From Denitromonas sp. (lineage in GTDB: Bacteria; Pseudomonadota; Gammaproteobacteria; Burkholderiales; Rhodocyclaceae): a DNA stretch of 64,000 nt. The notes beneath the pieces are model-generated. The model had not been told where the DNA came from, did no database searches, and worked only from the letters and a program-made list of their open reading frames with translations. Shown here one piece after another: positions 18,949-28,329 of the stretch. The stretch spans positions 1,131,501 to 1,195,500 of the forward strand of contig NZ_JAUCBR010000004.1 in the NCBI RefSeq assembly GCF_034676725.1, given 5' to 3'. Both the position numbers and the translations under genes were made by a program. Position 1 is the stretch's first letter, and each line of letters opens with the position of its first letter.

Positions 18949-19445
18949 TTCCGCCGCTCCTGTGCTCTTTGGCGAATCAACCGGCCAAGGGGCCTCGACG
19001 CGAAAACCAGCAGCATCACGCCTATCGGATACCAGGTCGAGAAGACCACCAAGGCATCGAAGGCTGGCCGTCCGGTGTTGGTAGGCAGTACGGCGGTCAC
19101 AGCCATCAACCCGCCGACCGTCCAGATGATGCGCCACACGTAGGGCATCACGCGGGGCACGTAGCCGTCATCGAAAGCGGTCTGGTAGTAGCGGCGCAGG
19201 CCGCGCTCGGCAAGCGCCTGGCGCTGCCGCTCCGACAGCGCATCCGTCCGGCCATACCAGCGCCGGAATGGTGGACAGCGCAGCAGCAAAGGGGTGAAGA
19301 GGATCATCACCGCCACGATCGCGACACCCCACGCCATGACGGCGCCGGCATCGGGCCGCTTGGCGTTCTCGATCACGGGCGCGAAGACGCCCGGAGCACC
19401 GATCATCCAGAACAGCGCAATGTGCTGATGGAAGGAGAGCTTCAT
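18945..19445 (-). CDS. hypothetical membrane protein, 166 aa
   Basis: Predicted helices near residues 10-30, 35-58, 110-130 and 135-155 (for example VMAWGVAIVAVMILFTPLLL and FSTWYPIGVMLLVFASRPLG). I prefer the ATG at 19445 because it overlaps the upstream stop as ATGA; an in-frame ATG 12 bases earlier is also possible. Not recognised. It is a transposon passenger in the same operon as the first resolvase. Confidence 0.6.
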   Translation of the reverse strand: MKLSFHQHIALFWMIGAPGVFAPVIENAKRPDAGAVMAWGVAIVAVMILFTPLLLRCPPFRRWYGRTDALSERQRQALAERGLRRYYQTAFDDGYVPRVMPYVWRIIWTVGGLMAVTAVLPTNTGRPAFDALVVFSTWYPIGVMLLVFASRPLGRLIRQRAQERRK

Positions 19446-19768
19446 TTGCTCATCCACTTGCGCAGCAGGCGCTTTTTCAGGGAGGCGCGTTCTTGCGGGT
19501 TGCGTCCCTTGTGATTGGCGATGCGATCCGCCGTGGCGGCCTGGCGCTTGACGGGCCAGTAGGAGCGGCCATCCTTGCCCATCGACCAGACGCTGCTGGC
19601 CTGGTTTTCCAGCAGGGGCAGATGGGCGCTCAGGGCTTCGGGCGACGCGCTGGTCAGCGCCGTGCGCTCACGGGTGCGCCAGCGCTGATGCCAGAGCTTC
19701 TTGGCCTCGCGCTCGCTGCCGCAGGTCGTGTGCCCGACGATGGGTGTTTTGCGGCGGCTGCGGCTCAT
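19442..19768 (-). CDS. hypothetical basic protein, 108 aa
   Basis: Strongly basic (MSRSRRKTPIVGHTTCGSER at the start, LLRKWMSK at the end), with no known domain seen. The final codons overlap the next gene's start. It is first in the four-gene run ending in the first resolvase. Its composition suggests nucleic-acid or ribosome binding, but that is only inference. Confidence 0.55.
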   Translation of the reverse strand: MSRSRRKTPIVGHTTCGSEREAKKLWHQRWRTRERTALTSASPEALSAHLPLLENQASSVWSMGKDGRSYWPVKRQAATADRIANHKGRNPQERASLKKRLLRKWMSK

Positions 19769-20022
19769 AACGTAGTGGTCTCCAAGAACATTCAGGACTG
19801 ATCCCAGGCGTCGATGGTCAAGACCTGATCGGCAGGACAGGCGGCTACGCGGTCGGGAACTGGATGGTGTTCAGTCTCATGCCGACCCCATTCGATTGAT
19901 CGCGTCGCTTGCGGCACGCTGCGACGCAAGGAGGTTTGCGACCTGGTTTAGCAGCCGTGTCCGCTGCATGTCTGTTACCTATCTCCCCGACCGCTCATTG
20001 GACCAACTCCAGAGATTGGGCT

Positions 20023-20379
20023 CTATCGCTCAGCCAATACGAAACCGGCATTGGCTGATGCCACAACCGAGACGAACACAAATGGCTCGGTACCTGTATT
20101 TCGCGCCCCGTGCACTTGGCCCGGTCTTGCCACGGCTATCTCACCTTCCCTGAGGGCACGAACAATCCCATTGCCCTGAAAGTAATCAGCCATTCCCGAC
20201 AAAACAGTCCACGTGTCTTGGCCGTGAGGATGAATGTGAGCCGCAATTTCCTGCCCGGGATGGACATGCCAAACCACGATAATTGAGTCTCGGGTTTCAA
20301 GCACAACGGAACGAATAGGCTCGCCTTCGGACGGCTGAACATACTCGGCTACAGAAAATATTCTCGATTCAACAGTCAT
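20023..20379 (-). CDS. cupin-domain protein, 118 aa
   Basis: Single cupin barrel: VVWHVHPGQEIAAHIHPHGQDTWTVLSG is cupin motif 1 with HxH-type metal ligands, and GEIAVARPGQVHGARNTG is motif 2. The start at 20379 has a good ribosome site (AGGGATCTCCG before ATG), and the longer frame upstream has no support. Members bind metal and small ligands; the substrate is unknown. It is an isolated passenger gene between two resolvase regions, with 254 bp of empty sequence on its left. Confidence 0.75.
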   Translation of the reverse strand: MTVESRIFSVAEYVQPSEGEPIRSVVLETRDSIIVVWHVHPGQEIAAHIHPHGQDTWTVLSGMADYFQGNGIVRALREGEIAVARPGQVHGARNTGTEPFVFVSVVASANAGFVLAER

Positions 20380-20579
20380 CGGAGATCCCTCTTTCACAGT
20401 GCCCCCAGACAGGCTGGATATGAGTTCTAACTCGAATTTGAACGGGAGGCTGGTCGTGCGGTCGTGCAGTTGCCGATGAGCGTGTCGGCTGCTGCCTCCT
20501 TGTGAGATGATATGCAATCAAGAATAGAATTTCAAGAACTATTTTCGAGAATCGCAATGCCTTGATTCCCGTGCCGCGC

Positions 20580-20606
20580 TGTCGTTTTCAGAAGGCGACT
20601 GCACGA
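20580..20606 (+). repeat. res-like half site, inverted relative to 21585-21611
   Basis: The 27 bp starting TGTCGTTTTCAGAAGGCGAC resemble the start of the Tn21-type res region. They match 21611-21585 read on the minus strand (TGTCATTTTCAGAAGACGAC) with about three differences. The two copies are in opposite orientation about 1 kb apart, enclosing the second resolvase and the toxin remnant. Confidence 0.55.
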
Positions 20607-20610
20607 AATA

Positions 20611-21186
20611 TCAGGAGTCGGCTGCACTGCCAGAACTGGCCGCCTGCAAGGCAGCGTAGAGAGCGGTTTTTCCTACCTTGAGGCGTGCGGCGGCCTCGCG
20701 GACATTCAAGCCGTTGGCGACAAGCTCCCGCGCTCGTTGCAACTTGTCGGCAGTGACAACCGGCTTGCGTCCGCCTTTGCGCCCGCGTGCGGCGGCAGCG
20801 GTCAACCCGGCCTTGGTGCGCTCGCGGATCAGGTCGCGCTCGAACTGGCCCAGCGCACCGAACACATGGAAGATGAGCCGTCCGCCCGGCGTGGTGGTGT
20901 CGATGTTTTCAGTCAACGAGCGGAAGCCGACGCCCCGTGCTTCCAGCTTGCCGACCGTCTCAATCAGGTGCGGCAGGGAGCGGCCAAGCCGATCCAGCCG
21001 CCAAACGACCAGCACATCGCCATCGCGCAGATAAGCCAGCGCATCGGCCAAGCCGGGCCGGTCTGCCTTAGCCCCGGATGCCGTGTCCTCGAAAACCCGT
21101 TCGCAGCCTGCATTGCGCAGCGCATCCGTCTGCAAGGCGGTGTCCTGTTCCGCCGTCGATACCCGCGCATAGCCGATGAGTGCCAT
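20611..21186 (-). CDS. tnpR: serine resolvase, second copy
   Basis: 191 residues with the catalytic motif IGYARVSTAEQDTAL, then VVWRLDRLGRSLPHLIETV and the C-terminal HTH (LNVREAAARLKVGKTALYAAL). It differs from the first resolvase throughout, so the two are not a duplication. Its position near tnpA and the Tn21-like res sequence suggests that this is the element's cognate resolvase. Confidence 0.9.
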   Translation of the reverse strand: MALIGYARVSTAEQDTALQTDALRNAGCERVFEDTASGAKADRPGLADALAYLRDGDVLVVWRLDRLGRSLPHLIETVGKLEARGVGFRSLTENIDTTTPGGRLIFHVFGALGQFERDLIRERTKAGLTAAAARGRKGGRKPVVTADKLQRARELVANGLNVREAAARLKVGKTALYAALQAASSGSAADS

Positions 21187-21312
21187 TTCCGTCCATTTGT
21201 CCGTTATACCGTCCGCCTATCTTATTGTCCGTCATCCCGTTGCGCAAGATGTTTTCGGACAGGCGTCCGGTTTGGCCGCCTAATGATCGTTTGGCGGACA
21301 AGGCGACTGGCA

Positions 21313-21516
21313 TCAGCCGAACAGCTCGCTATGGGAGCCAAGCCGCGCCAGTCGCAGGGTGTCGGCGTCGGACTTGCGGTAGATCAGCAGCAGGTCGGGC
21401 TTGATGTGGCATTCGCGGTAGCCCGCCCAATCGCCGGGAAGATCGTGGTCGCGGTATCGCACATCCAGGGGCTGATCGGTCGCCAGCGCGACCAGAACCG
21501 GCTTGAGATCATCATT
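21313..21516 (-). pseudogene. YafQ/RelE-type mRNA interferase toxin, 5' truncated
   Basis: The C-terminal about 67 residues of a YafQ-like toxin are present: QPLDVRYRDHDLPGDWAGYR, ECHIKPDLLLIYRK and LARLGSHSELFG, with the usual catalytic histidines, aspartate and terminal phenylalanine. The normal N-terminal about 24 residues are replaced by the transposon res sequence, so the frame reads through recombination-site DNA. No intact antitoxin is adjacent. It is probably a relic of a module replaced when a new res/tnpA end was joined. Confidence 0.65.
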
Positions 21517-21522
21517 CGTGCA

Positions 21523-21611
21523 GCGGACTCCTGATACTGTTCGTTCAATAGACGACTGCACAACAGCCTTCAAACCGCGTTGTCTGGTGCAGTCGTCTTC
21601 TGAAAATGACA
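21523..21611. other. res site of the Tn3-family transposon (predicted)
   Basis: It lies just upstream of tnpA. It contains an 11-bp perfect inverted repeat, GACGACTGCAC (21551-21561) and GTGCAGTCGTC (21587-21597), and the run TGTCATTTTCAGAAGACGAC on the minus strand that I recall from Tn21-type res sites. A further half site (AGTATCAGGAGTC on the minus strand) sits nearer the toxin remnant. It would bind the resolvase and overlap the tnpA promoter. Confidence 0.6.
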
Positions 21612-21671
21612 CGCGCCGGTTGCCTTGGCGGGCTTGTCACAAACCTACGTTTTCAAGAAGAAGGAAACCGC

Positions 21672-24638
21672 ATGCCCCGCCGTTCGATCCTCTCCGCCGC
21701 CGAGCGCGAAAGCCTGCTGGCGTTGCCGGACACCAAGGATGAGTTGATCCGTCACTACACGTTCAGCGAAAGCGACCTCTCCATCATCCGGCAGCGGCGC
21801 GGCCCGGCCAATCGGCTGGGCTTCGCGGTGCAGCTCTGCTACCTGCGCTTTCCCGGCGTCATCCTTGGCGCTGATGAGCCACCGTTCCCGCCATTGCTGA
21901 GACTGGTCGCCAACCAGCTCAAGGTCGGCATCGAAAGCTGGGACGAGTACGGGCAGCGTGAGCAGACCCGACGCGAGCACCTGGTCGAGCTGCAAACGGT
22001 GTTCGGCTTCCAGCCGTTCACGATTGGCCACTACCGGCAGGCTGTCCAGTTGCTGACCGAGCTGGCCATGCAAACCGACAAGGGCATCGTGCTGGCCAGA
22101 GCCTTGATCGAGCACCTGCGGCGGCAGTCGGTCATTGTGCCCGCCCTCAACGCCGTCGAGCGGGCGAGCGCCGAAGCGATTACCCGCGCCAACCGGCGTC
22201 TCTACGACGCCTTGGCTGAGCCGCTGACGGACGTGCATCGCCGTCGCCTCGACGATCTGCTCAAGCGCCGCGACAACGGCAAGACGACGTGGCTGGCCTG
22301 GCTGCGGCAATCCCCGGTCAAACCGAACTCGCGGCACATGCTGGAACACATCGAACGCCTCAAGGCGTGGCAGGCGCTCGACCTGCCCTCCGGCATCGAG
22401 CGGCTGGTTCACCAGAACCGGCTGCTCAAGATCGCCCGCGAGGGCGGCCAGATGACGCCCGCCGACCTGGCGAAGTTCGAGCCGCAGCGGCGTTACGCGA
22501 CCCTGGTGGCGCTCGCCATCGAGGGCATGGCCACCGTCACCGACGAAATCATCGACCTGCATGACCGCATCCTGGGCAAGCTGTTCAATGCCGCCAAGAA
22601 CAAGCATCAGCAGCAGTTCCAGGCATCCGGCAAGGCGATCAATGCCAAGGTGCGGCTGTTCGGGCGCATCGGCCAGGCGCTGATCGAGGCCAAGCAAGCG
22701 GGCCGCGATCCGTTCGCCGCCATCGAGGCCGTCATGTCCTGGGATGCTTTCGCCGAGAGCGTCACCGAAGCGCAGCGGCTCGCGCAACCCGAGGACTTCG
22801 ATTTCCTGCACCGCATCGGCGAGAGCTACGCCACGCTGCGCCGCTACGCGCCGGAATTTCTCGACGTGCTCAAGTTGCGGGCCGCGCCCGCCGCCAAGGA
22901 CGTACTCGACGCCATCGAGGTGCTGCGCAGCATGAACAGCGACAACGCCCGCAAGGTGCCCACCGACGCGCCGACCGAGTTCATCAAGCCGCGCTGGCAG
23001 AAGCTGGTGATGACCGACACCGGCATCGACCGGCGCTACTACGAACTGTGCGCGCTGTCGGAGCTGAAGAACGCGCTGCGCTCCGGCGACATCTGGGTGC
23101 AAGGCTCGCGCCAGTTCAAGGACTTCGAGGACTACCTGGTGCCGCCCGCGAAATTCGCCAGCCTCAAGCAGGCCAGCGAATTGCCGCTGGCCGTGGCCAC
23201 CGATTGCGACCAGTACCTGCATGACCGGCTGACGCTGCTGGAAACGCAGCTCGCCACCGTCAACCGCATGGCGCTGGCCAACGAGCTGCCGGACGCCATC
23301 ATCACGGAGTCGGGCCTGAAGATCACGCCGCTCGATGCGGCGGTGCCCGATACCGCACAGGCCCTGATCGACCAGACGGCGATGATCCTACCGCACGTCA
23401 AGATCACCGAATTGCTGCTGGAGGTAGACGAATGGACGGGCTTCACCCGGCACTTCGCCCACCTGAAGTCAGGCGACCTGGCCAAGGACAAAAACCTGTT
23501 GCTGACCACGATCCTCGCCGACGCGATCAACCTGGGCCTGACCAAGATGGCGGAATCGTGCCCCGGCACGACCTACGCCAAGCTGGCCTGGCTGCAAGCC
23601 TGGCACATCCGCGACGAAACCTACGGGGCGGCACTGGCCGAGCTGGTCAACGCGCAGTTCCGACATCCCTTCGCCGAGCATTGGGGCGACGGCACCACGT
23701 CATCGTCGGACGGCCAGAACTTCCGCACCGGCAGCAAGGCCGAGAGCACCGGCCACATCAATCCGAAATACGGCAGCAGCCCAGGGCGGACGTTCTACAC
23801 CCATATCTCCGACCAGTACGCGCCGTTCCACACCAAGGTCGTGAACGTCGGCGTGCGCGACTCGACCTACGTGCTCGACGGCCTGCTGTATCACGAATCC
23901 GACCTGCGGATCGAGGAGCACTACACCGACACGGCAGGGTTCACGGACCACGTCTTCGCGTTGATGCACCTGCTGGGCTTCCGCTTCGCCCCGCGCATTC
24001 GTGACCTGGGCGACACCAAGCTCTACATCCCGAAGGGCGATGCCACCTACGAGGCGTTGAAACCGATGATCGGCGGCACGCTCAACATCAAGCACGTCCG
24101 CGCCCATTGGGATGAAATCCTGCGGATGGCCACCTCGATCAAGCAGGGCACGGCGACGGCCTCGCTGATGCTCAGGAAGCTTGGCAGCTACCCGCGCCAG
24201 AACGGCCTGGCCGTCGCCCTGCGTGAGCTGGGACGCATCGAGCGCACACTGTTCATCCTGGACTGGCTGCAAAGCGTCGAGCTGCGCCGCCGCGTGCATG
24301 CCGGGCTGAACAAAGGCGAGGCGCGCAACGCGCTGGCCCGCGCCGTGTTCTTCAACCGCCTGGGGGAAATCCGCGACCGCAGCTTCGAGCAGCAGCGCTA
24401 CCGGGCCAGCGGCCTCAACCTGGTGACGGCGGCCATCGTGCTATGGAACACGGTCTATCTGGAGCGGGCCGCGAACGCCTTGCGTGGCCACGGTCAAGCC
24501 GTCGATGACGGCCTGTTGCAGTACCTGTCGCCGCTCGGCTGGGAGCACATCAACCTGACCGGCGATTACCTCTGGCGCAGCAGCGCCAAGATCGGCGCGG
24601 GCAAGTTCAGGCCGCTACGGCCGCTGCAACCGGCTTAG
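21672..24638 (+). CDS. tnpA: Tn3-family transposase TnpA
   Basis: 988 residues from the ATG at 21672, preceded by AAGAAGGAAACCGC; this matches the standard Tn21-group length and the N-terminus MPRRSILSAAERESLLALPD. The DDE catalytic region includes the C-terminal block RTLFILDWLQSVELRRRVHAGLNKGEARNALARAVFFNRLGEIRDR. The stop lies inside the right terminal repeat. It mediates replicative transposition. The longer frame from 21606 would start inside the res site and is not used. Confidence 0.95.
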   Translation: MPRRSILSAAERESLLALPDTKDELIRHYTFSESDLSIIRQRRGPANRLGFAVQLCYLRFPGVILGADEPPFPPLLRLVANQLKVGIESWDEYGQREQTRREHLVELQTVFGFQPFTIGHYRQAVQLLTELAMQTDKGIVLARALIEHLRRQSVIVPALNAVERASAEAITRANRRLYDALAEPLTDVHRRRLDDLLKRRDNGKTTWLAWLRQSPVKPNSRHMLEHIERLKAWQALDLPSGIERLVHQNRLLKIAREGGQMTPADLAKFEPQRRYATLVALAIEGMATVTDEIIDLHDRILGKLFNAAKNKHQQQFQASGKAINAKVRLFGRIGQALIEAKQAGRDPFAAIEAVMSWDAFAESVTEAQRLAQPEDFDFLHRIGESYATLRRYAPEFLDVLKLRAAPAAKDVLDAIEVLRSMNSDNARKVPTDAPTEFIKPRWQKLVMTDTGIDRRYYELCALSELKNALRSGDIWVQGSRQFKDFEDYLVPPAKFASLKQASELPLAVATDCDQYLHDRLTLLETQLATVNRMALANELPDAIITESGLKITPLDAAVPDTAQALIDQTAMILPHVKITELLLEVDEWTGFTRHFAHLKSGDLAKDKNLLLTTILADAINLGLTKMAESCPGTTYAKLAWLQAWHIRDETYGAALAELVNAQFRHPFAEHWGDGTTSSSDGQNFRTGSKAESTGHINPKYGSSPGRTFYTHISDQYAPFHTKVVNVGVRDSTYVLDGLLYHESDLRIEEHYTDTAGFTDHVFALMHLLGFRFAPRIRDLGDTKLYIPKGDATYEALKPMIGGTLNIKHVRAHWDEILRMATSIKQGTATASLMLRKLGSYPRQNGLAVALRELGRIERTLFILDWLQSVELRRRVHAGLNKGEARNALARAVFFNRLGEIRDRSFEQQRYRASGLNLVTAAIVLWNTVYLERAANALRGHGQAVDDGLLQYLSPLGWEHINLTGDYLWRSSAKIGAGKFRPLRPLQPA

Positions 24639-24671
24639 CGTGCTTTATTTTCCGTTTTCTGAGACGACCCC
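24634..24671 (-). repeat. Tn3-family right terminal inverted repeat, 38 bp
   Basis: Perfect inverse copy of 17993-18030. It is followed by the AATTG target duplication at 24672-24676. Confidence 0.95.
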
Positions 24672-25662
24672 AATTGGGTCATTCGCAGACCTCCCACCGT
24701 CTTGAGCCAGCCGAAGATCTCTTCGACCCGTTTTCGTTTCCGCTGGCTGATTCGGTAGCCTTCGGTGCGTGTCGTTCGCCCATCGAGTCCGGGTGTGTTC
24801 CGTTTGTCGATGCGCGCGATGTGTGGCCGAACACCGTGTTCGCGCAGGTGCGCGACGAACTCCTTCACGTGGTAGCCCTTGTCCGCCGCCAGTGTCTTGG
24901 GGTGGATGCGGCGCCGGCGGACGCGGGTGAGCATCGAGCGGGCCGCGCGGTGTTCGGCCTGCGTCGATTCGGTCACCAGAATGTCCACGCACAAGCCGTT
25001 GCGGTTCTCCATAAGCACATGGCCGCCGTAGCTCAGCTTGGCCGGCTGGCCGTTGCCCTTCCTCATGAGGCGCGAGTCCGGATCGTCGAGCTTTGATGCG
25101 TCGCGTTCGAACGCTTCTCGCCCTTGAAGTCGGCCATGCCGGTGCCGTCGCCGCCGTCCTTGGGCGGCTCCCCGTCCTTGCGCTTGAAGCTCTTGAACGA
25201 GGCCCACGCGTCGATCAGCGTGCCGTCGACGGTGAAATGATCCGAAGAGAGCAGGCGCTCGCGGCGGGCAAGGCTCACCACCTCGTCGAAGAAGCGGCGC
25301 GCCACATCCGTGGCGATCAGTCGTTCGCGCAGGCGGCTGAAATTCGATTGATCCAGGCTGGCGCTCTCCAGCCCCATGTCGAGAAACCAGCGGAAGAGAA
25401 TGTTGTAGTCGAGCTGCTCGCAAAACTGTCGGTCAGAGCGAATCGAGTACAGCGCGATCAGCAATTGGCCCTTGAGCAGGCGCTCGGGCGGAATCGACGG
25501 GCGGCCGACGTTCGAGTACAGCACATCGAGTTCCGCCGAGATGGCGCCGAGCGCTCGGTCGGCCAGTTGCTTGACGCCCCGAAGCGGATGATCCGCCGGC
25601 ACACGCGACTCGGGCGAGAAGTAATGGAACATCGAGGACTGGGGGTTGAGCTGGCCGCGCAT
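24672..25662 (-). pseudogene. IS5-family transposase, 5' part, broken by frameshift and Tn3
   Basis: It starts MRGQLNPQSSMFHYFSPESR at 25662, with DUF772-type N-terminal sequence (LLKGQLLIALYSIRSDRQFCEQLDYN). The DDE core follows: DHFTVDGTLIDAW, then LAADKGYH and RKRVEEIFGWLKTVGGLRMTQ. The frame changes once near 25095, where one base appears to be missing after the run GEKRSNATH. The last residues are cut off at 24672 by the Tn3-family transposon and resume at 17992. Inactive. The terminal repeats of this IS could not be defined. Confidence 0.85.
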
Positions 25663-25900
25663 CGCTGTCAGGGCAAGAGTTTGGGGAGCGCTTCTATGAC
25701 AAACAATCCCCTGGTTCGTTCACTGGGTTCTGCATCAACCTGCTAACAACACGTTTGCGTTGTCTTGCTGTCCCGCTTAGTGAGTATCATTGCTCTTTGA
25801 ACCGTTCGCAAAGGCTCCCGCCAGTTCGCGAATTCCGCTTCGAGCAGCCATTACTCGGCCTACCAGATAGCCAGCAGGGCCTGCCGGGAGGTAAGTATTT

Positions 25901-28279
25901 GTGACATTCAATCGACTAGCGCTTCGTTTTGCTGTCAGCTACGCGTTGCTTGGCTCCGGCTGGGTAGTAGTATCCGACAGGCTGATGTTGGCCCTCGCAC
26001 CCGATCTGCTGGTGTACTCCTATATTGGCAGCTGGAAGTCGTTAGTCTTCGTCGTCGCTAGCAGCTTCGTGCTGTATCTCGCGGTGGGCTGGCTTCAAAC
26101 GAAAGCGCACAACCCCGCGACAAACCTGCTTCCCGATATTGACCGAGGAGCACTCATCTTGGTTTTCGCCCTGCTAGCCTGCTCCATCGTTCTGGTCGGA
26201 CTCGGCGGCGTTGCCTACACTGCAAATAATCAGAAGAAACAGGAAGTCGAACGACTCCGGGCGATTGCCGATCTAAAGTCCGGTCAGATCGCTGCATGGC
26301 TTACCGAACGGTGGAATGACGCAATTGTATTGCGCGGCGACACCGTCCTCTCCGACCTTTACGCGACATGGCGAAGGTCCGGGAATCAAGCTAACCGTGC
26401 AAAACTAGCAGAAAAACTGGAAATATACCGAAACGCCTTCAATTACCAAAACATCTTGCTAATTGATGAAAATGGGAATGTAGTGGAGGCGCATAGTGGA
26501 GCAAAACATCCGTCAGCGCCGATCCTAATAGATACGGTCAGGCGCGCAATTGAAACGGGAGAAATTCAGCTCACCGACCTGTATCGCATGCATGCTCCGG
26601 CGTCGTCGCACGTGCACTTAGATTTCGTAACCCCTTTGCAGACGGCGGAGGGGGAAGCGGGGCTTGCCGCCGTATTGAGGATAGATCCCTATCATTTTCT
26701 TTTTCCATTCATCCAGTCCTGGCCGGTACCCAGCGCTAGCGCTGAAACCCTGCTATTCCGGCGCGACGGTGACGCGGTTCTTTTCCTAAATGAGCTTCGT
26801 TATCGTTCGGATACAGCCCTCAAGTTCCGCATGCCGATGACGACCAGCGATCTGCTAGCGGTACAGGCACTGGAAGGAAGAGCGACCACCGAGGGCGTCG
26901 TCGAAGGAGTAGATTATCGATCTGTCCCAGTCCTTGGAGTCGTGAAGCCAATAGAGGGAACAGCTTGGCATCTCGTGGCCAAGCTCGACAAGAATGAATT
27001 ATATGCCCAAGCCAAGAAGGAGGCCGGTTGGATCGCCTTGGTGGGCACGCTAGCCGTGGTGATCGCTGCAGCAGCTGTCGGATTGATCTACCAGCGCCAA
27101 GAACTGCGCTTCTCACAAGCACAAAGGCGTCAGCAAGCTGAAAAGCTGCAAGCCCTACAACTCCTTGATGCCATCGTCGATGGCTCTACGAATGCGATTT
27201 ACGCAAAGGATGCAGCTGGGCGATATCTACTTGTCAATCGCGAGCTCTCCCGCTTTGTTGGAAAGACGGAGTCCGAAATGCTTAACAGAGACGACACGGC
27301 ATTCTTTCAGCCTGTAGATGCAGAACGCCTAATGAAATCCGACCGGGATGTAATGAATGCTGACCATGTGGCTACCACCGAAGAGATGCTCAGGACGTTG
27401 GGAGGGGTCCGCACATTCCTCACCACCAGGGGCCCGCTTCACGATGCCGAGGGACAGGTGATTGGGCTGTTTGGCATTGCCCAGGATATTACTGAACGAA
27501 AACACCAGGAACGAGAGATCCGAGCGAGCGAAGCAAAACTTAGGGCGATATTCGATGGGGTGAACGATGCCATATTCCTACACGACGCCGAAACCGGCGC
27601 CATCATAGACGTCAACACCAAGATGACCGAGATGTATGGCTATGACCGTCAGAGCGCGCGCCAACTCAGCATGTCTATGCTGAGCGCAGATTCTCAGCCC
27701 TTTTCGGACGAGTGCGCGGAGAAATGGTTCGCGTCGGCAAATGCCGGAGAAACTCCAGTTTTCGAATGGCTGGCGCGCCGTCGTGACGGCACTCATTTCT
27801 GGGTGGAAATGAGCATGCGACGTGTGCGATTTTTCGGGCACGCCTGCATACTGGTCTTTGCGCGCGGCATAGAGGACCGTAAAAAGGTGGAAGGCATCCT
27901 GCAGGAGCAGGCAAAACTGCTAGAGCTGATCGGCATGTTGTCCCTGGCAGTTGAGCAGTGCCCGATATCTATAGTGATCACCGATGCCGCCGGCAACATC
28001 GAGTATGTAAACCTCCAATTAACCGAAGTCACTGGCTACTCCGAGCAGGACCTTATCGGTCGGAACCTATGCTTCCTCAGATCCAGCCATGCCCCAACCG
28101 ATGAGCAGTGGCAGCTGTGGAAAACCATTGCCTCTGGACAGGAATGGTCCGGAGCAATTCAAAACCGCAGGAAGAATGGCGAACTCTTCTGGGAAAATGA
28201 AAGGATTTTGCCAGTCCGCGACGCGAACGGCAGAATAGCCAACTTCTTGGTAATAAAGAATAATTCTACTGCCTGGTGA
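25901..28279 (+). CDS. pcrP: PcrP-like membrane PAS-domain sensor, no output domain
   Basis: 792 residues from a GTG at 25901 with GGGAGG nine bases upstream. Membrane helices lie at about 10-30, 45-65 and 85-108, then a periplasmic sensor region (about 110-370) and another helix near 380-398. Three PAS/PAC domains follow at about 420-535, 545-665 and 675-790 (for example ITERKHQEREIRASEAKLRA). It ends after the last PAC segment with no kinase, GGDEF or EAL domain. I assign it as PcrP by context, next to pcrS and pcrR, from recalled perchlorate-island gene lists. It may pass a signal to PcrS. Confidence 0.7.
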   Translation: MTFNRLALRFAVSYALLGSGWVVVSDRLMLALAPDLLVYSYIGSWKSLVFVVASSFVLYLAVGWLQTKAHNPATNLLPDIDRGALILVFALLACSIVLVGLGGVAYTANNQKKQEVERLRAIADLKSGQIAAWLTERWNDAIVLRGDTVLSDLYATWRRSGNQANRAKLAEKLEIYRNAFNYQNILLIDENGNVVEAHSGAKHPSAPILIDTVRRAIETGEIQLTDLYRMHAPASSHVHLDFVTPLQTAEGEAGLAAVLRIDPYHFLFPFIQSWPVPSASAETLLFRRDGDAVLFLNELRYRSDTALKFRMPMTTSDLLAVQALEGRATTEGVVEGVDYRSVPVLGVVKPIEGTAWHLVAKLDKNELYAQAKKEAGWIALVGTLAVVIAAAAVGLIYQRQELRFSQAQRRQQAEKLQALQLLDAIVDGSTNAIYAKDAAGRYLLVNRELSRFVGKTESEMLNRDDTAFFQPVDAERLMKSDRDVMNADHVATTEEMLRTLGGVRTFLTTRGPLHDAEGQVIGLFGIAQDITERKHQEREIRASEAKLRAIFDGVNDAIFLHDAETGAIIDVNTKMTEMYGYDRQSARQLSMSMLSADSQPFSDECAEKWFASANAGETPVFEWLARRRDGTHFWVEMSMRRVRFFGHACILVFARGIEDRKKVEGILQEQAKLLELIGMLSLAVEQCPISIVITDAAGNIEYVNLQLTEVTGYSEQDLIGRNLCFLRSSHAPTDEQWQLWKTIASGQEWSGAIQNRRKNGELFWENERILPVRDANGRIANFLVIKNNSTAW

Positions 28280-28329
28280 ATACCGTATCAGTACAAGCGG
28301 GCATCCACTTTTCGTAGCGCGGGTTCTTC

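Larger units (their letters stand above)
17993..24671. mobile_element. Tn3-family transposon (Tn21-like ends), complete
   Basis: 6679 bp bounded by perfect 38-bp inverted repeats (17993-18030 and 24634-24671) and a 5-bp direct target duplication AATTG (17988-17992, 24672-24676). It encodes a 988-aa TnpA reading to the right end, two serine resolvases, a truncated YafQ/RelE-type toxin, a cupin protein and three small proteins. It sits inside an IS5-family transposase gene, so it arrived after that IS. All parts needed for transposition look intact. Confidence 0.95.

Noticed and set aside
21645..23222. Minus-strand open frame of 525 codons inside tnpA
   Set aside because: Shadow of the Tn3-family transposase; no family motif and no ribosome binding site.
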